From Actinomycetes bacterium (lineage in GTDB: Bacteria > Actinomycetota > Coriobacteriia > Coriobacteriales > JAEZZM01): DNA of 64,000 nucleotides. The stretch lies in NCBI GenBank assembly GCA_023418575.1, contig JAEZZM010000049.1:121572-185571 (forward strand). Reading direction: 5' to 3'. A program made the translations under genes and the position numbers. A model generated the notes under the pieces. It was not told the origin of the DNA, did not search any database, and saw nothing but the letters and a program-made list of their open reading frames with translations. Each line of letters begins with the position of its first letter. The stretch's first letter is position 1. Shown one piece after another: positions 1-7,218 of the stretch.

Positions 1-111
1 GAGGCTGTAATCAAGGAGCTTATGCTTAAGGCCTTCAATAATGAAAACTATGACGAAGATTATGATGCTGGCACAGCTGCTGATGCACAAGAACTAAGAG
101 GTGGGCGATGA
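1..111 (+). CDS. sbcD: 3' end of exonuclease subunit SbcD (partial)
   Basis: The first 36 codons are open in frame 1 and end in TGA at 109-111, which overlaps the ATG of the next gene (ATGA). The tail is acidic and tyrosine-rich and has no diagnostic motif. The SbcD call rests on the 4-nt stop/start overlap with sbcC, which is the usual sbcDC arrangement. SbcD is the Mre11-type nuclease partner of the SbcC ATPase in processing DNA ends and hairpins. The catalytic part lies outside the window. Confidence 0.6.
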   Translation, partial: EAVIKELMLKAFNNENYDEDYDAGTAADAQELRGGR

Positions 112-2957
112 GACCAATTCGCCTAGAACTGCAAGCTTTTGGGCCTTATGCAAAAAAGCAAGTCATTGATTTTGAACGCTTGGGAAAAGAAGGTTTGTTC
201 TTGATTTGTGGCGACACAGGGGCAGGAAAAACCAGCATTTTTGATGCCTTGTGTTTTGCCTTGTATGGTCGTGCCTCTGGCTCAGTTCGTGATGCAAAAA
301 TGCTTAAATCGCAATATGCCTTAGAAACAGATGAGCCTTATGTAGACTTAGAATTTGAGTTTCAATCCAAGCGTCACAGAATTATTAGGCGCATGGAACA
401 TAAAAGGAAAAGTAAAAGGGGAGATGCCTTAACTACTGAACCCGCTTCTGTACGTTATTTCTCTCCTTCTGGTGAGTGGAAAGAGTATAAATCGGGCTTT
501 GATGCTGGGCATATTTTGGGCTTGAGCATAGAGCAATTTAGGCACACTGCCATGATAGCGCAAGGAGAATTTCAAAAGCTCTTATTGGCAGATAGTAAAA
601 TGCGCGAAGAAATATTAAAAAAGCTTTTTGATGCACAGCAGCTTAGCCGCTTTGTGGAGCTTTTGGAAGCCCATTTTGATGAGCAAAAAGAACTTCATAA
701 GAGCTATATAAAAGAGCTTGAGCGTCTTGTAAATGCAGTGAGTGTAATACAAGAGAATTCAGCTAAAGATGGCATTGTTATGCAGACTACAGTTGAGCCC
801 ACAATGCAAGCTGAGAATTTTGTATTGCGCACAGACAGTCCTGCTGCTTTGATTGATTATTGTCGGTTTTTATTGCAGAGCTATACAAGCAAAAAGCAGG
901 ATGTAGAAGAAGAGCTTGCTAGGCTTTCTAAGCGTACAGATGAGCTCAAAAAGAAAGAAGAACGCTATCAGGATGGCAGCAAAAAACAGCTTGAGCTAGC
1001 TCAGGACAGATCTAGTTTAACCCAGCTAGAGCATGATTTTGCAGTAGAAGAGCAAGAGTTTAGGCAGCACGAGCAAGACTACCATACTAAACTTGAAACA
1101 TTTGGTCAGCGCCGGCAAAAGCTTGAGAGTAGCTATGATCAGGCCCGAGAGCTTGAAATGCTCAACAAAGAGCTTGAGCAGACAAATCAGGCTTTAAAGC
1201 GGGCTTGTGCGCAGCAAAAAGAGGCGCAATCACAAAAAGAGGATGTGCTCGAAAAGCTTTCTAGCATTGAAGAGTATCTAAAGACCTGCAGCCACATTGA
1301 AGAAAAGCTAAGCGAGGCTGAGTATAGACACCGCGGACTACTTGAACTGCAAGGCAGGTTTAAGAAAGCTTTTGAGTTTCAAGAGCAGCTTAAAAAACTT
1401 GAAGACTCGTATGAGAGCCTAAAAAGCAAGCTCGCTTTATTGCATCGCAAAAAAGATCAAGCTAAATTTGCCTATGAATCTTATAAAGAGCTCTTTATAG
1501 CTAAGGAGGCAGGCTATCTTGCACAGTATCTAGAGCAGGGTAAGGCTTGTCCTGTTTGCGGCTCTGTAGAGCACCCTCATCCCGCCCACGATCTTAGGCA
1601 AAACAGCCAAGAAGCTCTTGATCTCACTAAACTTAAGGATCTTGAAAAGGATGCAGAGCTTACAAAGGAGAGACACCAACAAGGCAGCATGCAAGCTGCT
1701 CGTATGCAGGCAGAGCTTGCCTCTAGTCAAGATAGTCAAAGGCAGTATCTTATCGAGCTTATTGAGAGCTTTTCTAAAATTTTAAGCCAAGAGGGGAATG
1801 CCGATAAAAGCTTATCTACATCTAAACAAAATCTTGAGCTTTGCTATGCCTTGTACTCTGAACATAAAGAGAAGTCTCAGCAGATGCTAGAAGAGCTTAG
1901 TGATAGCCTGAGGCAGAAAAAAGAAGCCCTTGCGCAAAAAGAAAGGCTAGAGCAAGAAAAAGATAAGCTGCAAATGATGATAGAGGGCTTAAAAGAACAA
2001 AGCTCTGGTCTTGAGGCTGCCTATCAAGAAAAGCGTGAAAATCTTAAAAAACGCAGTCAGGATAGTTTGGGGCTTAAACCAGCACAGATACAAGAAAAGC
2101 TTAATCAATTAAAACTTGATCTGGAAGAATTAAATACATGCTTTAGCCATAAGAAAGCTTATTATGAAAATAAAAAAGAGAGAATTCAGCAGCATAAGCT
2201 TAAAATTGAACATCTAAGCGCTGAGCTCCAAGATCTTAAGGATCTAGACCTAGAAGAAGAGTTAACTAAGCTAAGGCTTGAATTAGAAGAATGTATGCAA
2301 AGCTTAGTGCCTATTTCTCATAAGCGCGACCACTATATGCTTGTTTTAGGAGATCTTGAATCTAGACTGACAGAACTAGCAAGTTTAAGACAGCAAGAAA
2401 AAGAGCAGCATTGTTATTATGAGCTACAGGCCTTAAGAGACACTGCAATGGGTAAGCTCCAGGGAGCCAGTCGCCTGAGCTTTGAGCGCTACCTCTTGTC
2501 TTTTTATTTTGATAAGATCCTTTTGTATGCCAATAAAAGGCTTGCAGATTTGGGTTTTGAGCGCTATGAGTTGCTGCGCTTAGAAGAAGTTAAGAAGTCT
2601 CAGCTTTCCGGTTTAGATATCCAAGTTCATGACTACTATACGGGTCAAAAGCGCTCCGTAAAGTCTTTATCGGGAGGAGAGAGCTTTATTGCTTCTTTGG
2701 CGCTTGCCTTAGGGATGAGTGACTATCTTATCGGCAAGAAGGCGGGTCTTTATATTGAAGCTCTCTTTATTGATGAGGGTTTTGGTAGTCTGGATGCTCA
2801 GTCCTTAGACCAAGCCTTGCAGCTCCTCCTTAATCTGGCGCAGGAGTATCGCTGTGTGGGCATTATTTCTCATTTGCCTGAACTAAGGCAGAGTATTAGT
2901 AGCCAAATTAGGGTAGAAGCTGGCAATTTGGGAAGTGACTTGACACAAGTGCCTTAA
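108..2957 (+). CDS. sbcC: Exonuclease SbcC, Rad50-like SMC-family ATPase
   Basis: This is the ATPase subunit of the SbcCD double-strand nuclease, which cuts DNA hairpins and blocked ends in the cytoplasm. The 949-residue protein has the full Rad50-type layout. A Walker A motif GDTGAGKTS lies at residues 35-43. Two long heptad-rich coiled-coil arms flank a zinc hook CPVCG (Cys481 and Cys484). An ABC signature SLSGGES lies near 853 and a Walker B ALFIDEGFGSLD near 895. The length is close to the usual 1000. The ATG overlaps the sbcD stop by 4 nt, so the two are probably translationally coupled. Nothing looks broken. Confidence 0.95.
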   Translation: MRPIRLELQAFGPYAKKQVIDFERLGKEGLFLICGDTGAGKTSIFDALCFALYGRASGSVRDAKMLKSQYALETDEPYVDLEFEFQSKRHRIIRRMEHKRKSKRGDALTTEPASVRYFSPSGEWKEYKSGFDAGHILGLSIEQFRHTAMIAQGEFQKLLLADSKMREEILKKLFDAQQLSRFVELLEAHFDEQKELHKSYIKELERLVNAVSVIQENSAKDGIVMQTTVEPTMQAENFVLRTDSPAALIDYCRFLLQSYTSKKQDVEEELARLSKRTDELKKKEERYQDGSKKQLELAQDRSSLTQLEHDFAVEEQEFRQHEQDYHTKLETFGQRRQKLESSYDQARELEMLNKELEQTNQALKRACAQQKEAQSQKEDVLEKLSSIEEYLKTCSHIEEKLSEAEYRHRGLLELQGRFKKAFEFQEQLKKLEDSYESLKSKLALLHRKKDQAKFAYESYKELFIAKEAGYLAQYLEQGKACPVCGSVEHPHPAHDLRQNSQEALDLTKLKDLEKDAELTKERHQQGSMQAARMQAELASSQDSQRQYLIELIESFSKILSQEGNADKSLSTSKQNLELCYALYSEHKEKSQQMLEELSDSLRQKKEALAQKERLEQEKDKLQMMIEGLKEQSSGLEAAYQEKRENLKKRSQDSLGLKPAQIQEKLNQLKLDLEELNTCFSHKKAYYENKKERIQQHKLKIEHLSAELQDLKDLDLEEELTKLRLELEECMQSLVPISHKRDHYMLVLGDLESRLTELASLRQQEKEQHCYYELQALRDTAMGKLQGASRLSFERYLLSFYFDKILLYANKRLADLGFERYELLRLEEVKKSQLSGLDIQVHDYYTGQKRSVKSLSGGESFIASLALALGMSDYLIGKKAGLYIEALFIDEGFGSLDAQSLDQALQLLLNLAQEYRCVGIISHLPELRQSISSQIRVEAGNLGSDLTQVP

Positions 2958-2969
2958 AAGTATTAAGAT
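2940..2969 (+). promoter_or_regulatory. Candidate promoter of the metN leader transcript
   Basis: A perfect -35 box TTGACA lies at 2940-2945, inside the last codons of sbcC. An 18-nt spacer leads to a weak -10 box TAAGAT at 2964-2969. Transcription would start near 2976, about 47 nt before the leader peptide start. The spacing is acceptable but the -10 matches the consensus at only four of six positions. Confidence 0.45.
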
Positions 2970-2983
2970 AGCCCAATCTTAAT
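2962..2983. terminator. AT-rich inverted repeat, sbcC terminator or operator
   Basis: An 8-bp perfect inverted repeat, ATTAAGAT and ATCTTAAT, with a 6-nt loop starts 5 bases after the sbcC stop and is followed by TTTATCTT. It may be a weak terminator for sbcDC. It also covers the candidate -10 box of the metN leader, so it could be an operator instead. The sequence alone does not decide between these. Confidence 0.35.
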
Positions 2984-3022
2984 TTATCTTATATGTTCAC
3001 TTATTTTTTAGGGAGGTTTGAG

Positions 3023-3127
3023 ATGCGCACTACTCAGCAGCATGTAAGCAGCATGATGATGGCTATGTCAATGCGAATGCCCTGCGCTCTTTGGCTTCCT
3101 GAGTCTGCATGCTTTGTGCTGGTCTAA
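3023..3127 (+). CDS. Methionine-rich leader peptide upstream of metN
   Basis: This 34-codon reading frame starts at ATG 3023 and ends at TAA 3125. A strong ribosome binding site, AGGGAGG at 3010-3016, lies 6 nt before the start. Residues 11-19 read MMMAMSMRM, six Met codons in nine, far above the usual Met frequency. The frame lies between a candidate promoter and a rho-independent terminator, directly upstream of the methionine ABC transporter genes. This is the arrangement of a classical amino-acid attenuator, where the peptide senses charged tRNA and has no function as a product. I infer that scarce Met-tRNA stalls the ribosome on the Met run. Confidence 0.75.
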   Translation: MRTTQQHVSSMMMAMSMRMPCALWLPESACFVLV

Positions 3128-3172
3128 GTTTTAACTTATCTGGCAATATATACAGAGTATCTGGCGGGAGGC
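3094..3172 (+). promoter_or_regulatory. Antiterminator stem of the metN attenuator
   Basis: GCTTCCTG at 3094-3101 can pair over all eight bases with CGGGAGGC at 3165-3172 (six Watson-Crick and two G-U pairs). The second arm is also the 5' arm of the terminator, so the two structures exclude each other. The first arm begins 14 nt after the last Met codon (3077-3079). A ribosome stalled on the Met codons would leave it free, and a ribosome moving past them would cover it. Confidence 0.6.
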
Positions 3173-3190
3173 AAGGGCTTCCCGTTTTTT
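3165..3190 (+). terminator. Rho-independent terminator (attenuator) before metN
   Basis: An 8-bp stem, CGGGAGGC with GCTTCCCG (one G-U pair), has a 4-nt loop AAGG and is followed directly by six T residues at 3185-3190. It lies 37 nt after the leader peptide stop and 130 nt before the metN start. It would therefore end transcription of the transporter operon early unless it is disrupted. Confidence 0.85.
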
Positions 3191-3320
3191 CTTGTCGCGT
3201 TTCTTTAACAAGCAATGCTCATAGGCTAAAACAACCCCTTTCTTGCTTGCAGACTGTCAAAGAGCAAAATATCAAAACTGACAACATACCAGGCCTTTTG
3301 AGACCTTTAGGATGTGAATA

Positions 3321-4376
3321 ATGACTAAAACAATGATTAAATTAGAACATATACATAAACACTTTGGCCAGGGAGATAGGCTGGTTAAAGCTGTGGAAGA
3401 TGTTTCTCTGGAGATATCAGAAGGAGAAATTTTTGGCATCATTGGTTTTTCTGGAGCAGGAAAATCAAGCTTGGTGCGCTGTATAAACTTACTTGAGCGC
3501 CCCTCTTTGGGCAAGGTCTTTGTAAATAATTGTGAGCTCACTGCCTTATCAGAGGCAGAGCTTAGAAAAAGCCGACATGAAATAGGCTTTATCTTTCAGC
3601 ACTTTAATCTTTTTCCCTCTAGAACAGTGGGCGAGAACGTAGCCTTTGCGTTGAGGCATTCAGGTTTAAGTAAGCAAGAACAACAAGCCAGGGTTGCAGA
3701 GCTTTTAGACTTGGTGGGTTTAGCTGCAAAAGAAGAAGTCTATCCTGCTCAACTTTCCGGCGGTCAAAAACAGCGTGTGGCAATTGCGCGCGCCCTTGCT
3801 AATCACCCCAAGGTCTTGCTTTGCGATGAGGCAACCAGTGCGCTTGATCCCCAGACAACTGAGTCTATCCTTAAGCTTTTAAAAGGTCTTAGACAGGAGC
3901 TGGGACTTACTATAGTTATCATTACCCATCAAATGGATGTGGTAAAAAGCATTTGCGATAGGGCAGCTCTTATGGAGCGTGGAAAGATTATTGAAGAGGG
4001 GACGGTTTTTGAACTCTTTTCTAATCCTCAAACTCAGCTGGGCAAAGAATTTATTGCTTCAAGTTCTAACTTACAAAAGATCTATGAGCTTATCGAAGAA
4101 AAACATCCTTTGGTTTCATTGAAGGCTGGCGAGAAAATCGTGCGCCTTTCATACCACAGGGCCAATGCTGATGAGGCGGTAATATCTGAAATTTCCCGCC
4201 GTTTTAATCTTGATGTAAGCATTATTTTTGCTGATATTGAGGTGTTGCAAGGCTCCTTCTTGGGAGGAACGGTTGCACTTCTTTCTGGTGATGAAGATAA
4301 GATTCACGCTGCGCTTGATTACCTGGCCAGCAGAAAGGTTGATATTGAGGTGATCTGTGATGCAGCTTCTAACTAA
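3321..4376 (+). CDS. metN: Methionine ABC transporter ATP-binding protein MetN
   Basis: This ATPase drives import of methionine through the MetI permease. The 351-residue protein has Walker A GFSGAGKSS at 42-50, signature LSGGQ at 145-149, Walker B VLLCDE at 165-170, and a C-terminal NIL regulatory domain from about 265 to 351. In known MetN proteins the NIL domain binds methionine and inhibits transport. The length and the NIL domain separate it from generic polar amino acid ATPases. The ATG has AGGA 8 nt upstream. It overlaps the fused permease gene and lies behind the Met-rich leader, which supports the substrate assignment. Confidence 0.93.
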   Translation: MTKTMIKLEHIHKHFGQGDRLVKAVEDVSLEISEGEIFGIIGFSGAGKSSLVRCINLLERPSLGKVFVNNCELTALSEAELRKSRHEIGFIFQHFNLFPSRTVGENVAFALRHSGLSKQEQQARVAELLDLVGLAAKEEVYPAQLSGGQKQRVAIARALANHPKVLLCDEATSALDPQTTESILKLLKGLRQELGLTIVIITHQMDVVKSICDRAALMERGKIIEEGTVFELFSNPQTQLGKEFIASSSNLQKIYELIEEKHPLVSLKAGEKIVRLSYHRANADEAVISEISRRFNLDVSIIFADIEVLQGSFLGGTVALLSGDEDKIHAALDYLASRKVDIEVICDAASN

Positions 4377-5976
4377 TCTTTTTCCCAATGTGGCAAATAG
4401 GCTTCCTGAGCTGGGGCAAGCCCTTATCGACACTTTTTTAATGCTCTTGAGCTCGGGTTTGTTTACTGTTTTGCTGGGCGGTTTTTTGGGTTTGGTTTTG
4501 GTCTTAAGTAAAGAGGGTGCTCTGTTTGAAAACAGGCTGGTATATGAGCTTTGCGATAAGATCGTAAGTATTTTTAGATCCATTCCCTTTATTATTTTGC
4601 TAGCTTTGGTAATGCCGCTATCGCGTTTGATTACGGGTACTACCATTGGGGTTTGGGGTGCTTTGGTTCCTCTGGTTTTGGGAGCTGCGCCTTTTTATGC
4701 GCGTCAGGTTGAATCAGCCTTGTCTGAGCTTGATCCAGGACTTATTGAGGCTGCTTCTGCCATGGGCTTATCCAAGCTTGAAATAGTTTTTTCAGTTTAC
4801 TTAAAAGAGAGTGTGGCAGGACTTTCTCGCGGTTTAACCATTACCCTTATTTCACTCCTCAACTTAACTGCAATGGCAGGTGTTGTAGGAGCTGGCGGTA
4901 TTGGAGATTATGCTATTCGCTATGGTCACGATAGAAATCAGTATGACATCACCATTTTGTCAGTTATTATTTTAGTACTCTTGGTGGGCCTGATACAGTT
5001 TTTAGGTAATTCAATTGCACAAGCTGCAGAAGATCGCTCTAATCCCAGTGAGCGTGTGCAACAAAGCGAGTCTAAATACAATCCTGCACAAAGGCGCGTG
5101 TTTTTTGCAGCCGGATTGACTGCAGCAGCCTGTGTGGCACTTCTGATTTTCTCTTTAGCGGTTACCGGTAGCTTTAAGCAGTTTACGCAGTCAAAAGAAG
5201 AGCGTTTGGCAAGTGCTCCTAGTCATGAATTAAAGATAGGCCTTACAGGTGTTTTAAACGAAGATACCTGGTCTTTTGCAAAAGAGAAGCTAGCACAAGA
5301 GGGTATCAAGCTCGATTTTGTACAATTTGGTGACTATACTCAGCCCAACAAAGCTTTGGATAACGGGGAAATTGATCTTAATGCTTTCCAGCATATAGTC
5401 TTTTTGAACAATGAGAAAAAGACCCACAATTATCAGATTCAAGAGATTGGCTATACCACCATTCAAACCTTAAACCTCTTCTCATTTAAGTATAAGAGCT
5501 TAGATGAGTTAAAAAGTGGTGATGTAGTAGCTATTCCAAATGATGTAACCAATGGCGGCAGGGCTTTGAAGGTTTTGGAATCAGCAGGTCTTATCTCTAT
5601 AGACCCCAAGGTTGGATATTTGCCAACTCTAAACGATGTGACAGCCTATCACAAAGATATTAAGATTCAGGAGCTTGCAGCTAATACCATCCCTACTGTT
5701 TTAAAAGATATTGCAGCAGGTGTAGTAAATGGCAACTTTGCCTTGGACTTTGACTTACAAGATGAGCAGATTATTTATCACGATAATGACTTAGATCATC
5801 CTGAGTATTGGAACCTTATTGCAGCTAGAATCCAGGATATAGCTGATCCTGAGAAAAAAGAGATATTCAGGAAGGTGGTTGCTGCCTATCAAAGCGCAGA
5901 AACTAATACCTTCTTAGAAGAGCGTATGCACGGTTTTAGTAAGCAGATTGGCTGGGACCAAGATTTATTGAAGTAG
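4360..5976 (+). CDS. Fused methionine permease MetI and binding protein MetQ
   Basis: One 538-residue protein joins two usually separate subunits. Residues 1 to about 215 are a MetI-type permease with several membrane segments and the EAA loop (ESALSELDPGLIEAASAMG). A further hydrophobic segment at about 247-268 is followed by an NlpA/MetQ substrate-binding domain at about 286-538, which would lie outside the membrane. The binding domain is thus tethered to the permease; a Cys lies within the internal segment but the lipobox is poor. ATG 4360 is preferred over GTG 4357 because GAGGTG lies at a better distance. The gene overlaps metN by 17 nt. The products probably form a complete importer with two genes. 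Confidence 0.9.
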   Translation: MQLLTNLFPNVANRLPELGQALIDTFLMLLSSGLFTVLLGGFLGLVLVLSKEGALFENRLVYELCDKIVSIFRSIPFIILLALVMPLSRLITGTTIGVWGALVPLVLGAAPFYARQVESALSELDPGLIEAASAMGLSKLEIVFSVYLKESVAGLSRGLTITLISLLNLTAMAGVVGAGGIGDYAIRYGHDRNQYDITILSVIILVLLVGLIQFLGNSIAQAAEDRSNPSERVQQSESKYNPAQRRVFFAAGLTAAACVALLIFSLAVTGSFKQFTQSKEERLASAPSHELKIGLTGVLNEDTWSFAKEKLAQEGIKLDFVQFGDYTQPNKALDNGEIDLNAFQHIVFLNNEKKTHNYQIQEIGYTTIQTLNLFSFKYKSLDELKSGDVVAIPNDVTNGGRALKVLESAGLISIDPKVGYLPTLNDVTAYHKDIKIQELAANTIPTVLKDIAAGVVNGNFALDFDLQDEQIIYHDNDLDHPEYWNLIAARIQDIADPEKKEIFRKVVAAYQSAETNTFLEERMHGFSKQIGWDQDLLK

Positions 5977-6011
5977 TAAGATTTAGTCTGCAAGCTTACT
6001 ACTAGCTAAGA

Positions 6012-6060
6012 AAAAGACCTCTTTTGAGCTTTTGCTCAGGAGAGGTCTTTTAGGTTTTTT
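6012..6060 (+). terminator. Terminator after the methionine operon
   Basis: The stem AAAAGACCTCT (6012-6022) pairs with AGAGGTCTTTT (6041-6051), and an inner stem TGAGC/GCTCA closes a TTTT loop. A T-rich tail runs to 6060. The A-rich left flank would let it also serve the minus-strand gene that ends at 6109. Confidence 0.85.
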
Positions 6061-6108
6061 GGCGTATTGACTGCAGCCTATTGAATCTATAGCTGCATCA
6101 AAGCTCTG

Positions 6109-6576
6109 TTAAAGTTGAATGAGCATATCCTTATGGCAGCGATGATAGTGGCAGTCAGCTTCAACTATCTCATAGAAAACATTTTCTTCAGGGCTTCCCA
6201 GGTAGTGCTTGTAGTGTGAAGGGTTTTCTTGTGAAAATTTTTCATTCAAGATTTGGGTAAGCTCCTTATCGCAAAGCTCTAAGGCCTGAGCCTTAAGTAC
6301 TAAATATCCTGATTTTGGAATGTAGGCTGAGATAGCTATTGAGGCTTCAGCTTTAATCTCTTGATAAATATCTTTTTTCTTTTGCGTGGCAAAAAATACG
6401 CGCCCTTCATGTTGCGTTATAAGACTCATGGGTCTAATGCTGGGGCCTTGCTCTGTGCTTTGTGTTGCTAAATACCAGGCAGAGCAATTATTGAGGTAGG
6501 CTACCAGAAATTGTTGTCCTTCATCTTTATTCTCGATAGAGTTTGAAGGAAGTTGGGGCATAGGGAATTTGTCCAT
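6109..6576 (-). CDS. Pyridoxamine 5'-phosphate oxidase-like flavin-binding protein
   Basis: The protein of about 155 residues has the split-barrel pattern of the pyridoxamine 5'-phosphate oxidase-like family: an N-terminal region with WYLATQS, a PSIRPMSLI strand, and VFFATQKKKDIYQEI. Family members bind FMN or F420 and reduce varied substrates; the substrate here cannot be read. A start at 6576 or 6582 is chosen because AAAGGATG lies just upstream; a longer frame reaches 6663 without a ribosome site. It is transcribed divergently from the PH-domain gene and ends near the shared terminator. Confidence 0.7.
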   Translation of the reverse strand: MDKFPMPQLPSNSIENKDEGQQFLVAYLNNCSAWYLATQSTEQGPSIRPMSLITQHEGRVFFATQKKKDIYQEIKAEASIAISAYIPKSGYLVLKAQALELCDKELTQILNEKFSQENPSHYKHYLGSPEENVFYEIVEADCHYHRCHKDMLIQL

Positions 6577-6672
6577 ATTCATCCTTTGTCTAAGGTTTTT
6601 GTCACAGCTATTTGATACCCTAGTGAGGTACAAAAAATCAAACAAGCTAAAGATATGTGGCAAAGGGGTTAC

Positions 6673-7098
6673 ATGGGTATTTTTAAAAGCTTAAAAGGTG
6701 GGCTTAAGCGTATTTCTCAAGAGGAAGCACAAAATATTTATGGGCCATATCTGTTGGAAAATGAAAGCTTACATGAAGCGTATGTCATGATAAGAGATGG
6801 TTTTGCTCTAACTTCTTTAAGATTAATTATTGCAGATAGACAGGGGGCTACAGGCAAGAAGCTTCGCATCGTTTCCATTCCTCTTGACGCTATCTATGAT
6901 GTTACTGCAGAGACGGCGGGTTTTGGTATAGATGATACGGAGCTTACCATTAGCTATATAACCACACCTCATTTAAGAGCATATAATGTGGGATATGGCT
7001 CATATACCTTTGAGTTTCCTAAAGATGCTGATATTTCAGCTTTGTATAGATTTTTTGCCGAGCAGGCAAGAAAAACCAGAGAAAAGCTTAATAGCTAG
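6673..7098 (+). CDS. Bacterial PH-domain protein (YokE-like)
   Basis: This 141-residue soluble protein resembles the bacterial pleckstrin-homology (bPH) family. It has a short amphipathic start (GIFKSLKGGLKRI), an all-beta core with FALTSLRLIIADRQG, and a C-terminal helix (ISALYRFFAEQARK). ATG 6673 is preferred to the upstream ATG 6655 because AAAGGGG lies 5-6 nt before it. The molecular role of this family is not established. No operon partner is close. Confidence 0.6.
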   Translation: MGIFKSLKGGLKRISQEEAQNIYGPYLLENESLHEAYVMIRDGFALTSLRLIIADRQGATGKKLRIVSIPLDAIYDVTAETAGFGIDDTELTISYITTPHLRAYNVGYGSYTFEFPKDADISALYRFFAEQARKTREKLNS

Positions 7099-7137
7099 GA
7101 TGCACTAGCATATATTCCACTAGAAAGAAAAGAAGTC

Positions 7138-7180
7138 TTAGGTCAAAAATGACCTGAGTGCGATAAGGTCTCTACCTTAT
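7138..7180 (+). repeat. Two adjacent hairpins upstream of rarA
   Basis: The first hairpin pairs TTAGGTCA with TGACCTGA around AAAA at 7138-7157 (one G-T pair). The second pairs ATAAGGT with ACCTTAT around CTCT at 7163-7180. Neither has a T tail, so they are not clear terminators. They lie in the 120-nt spacer before rarA and could be a structured 5' leader or operator sites. Confidence 0.45.
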
Positions 7181-7218
7181 GTGCTGCAAGCTAGTCTAAG
7201 TAAAAGAGGTGCTTGTAC

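Noticed and set aside
2958..3320. SAM riboswitch or Met T-box before metN
   Set aside because: I could not find the S-box core or the T-box sequence GGTGGNACCGCG in the leader. The Met-rich peptide and the alternative stems explain the leader better.
3109..3321. 70-codon open frame in the metN leader
   Set aside because: It runs through the terminator stem, has no ribosome site and ends at the metN start. It is a chance frame.
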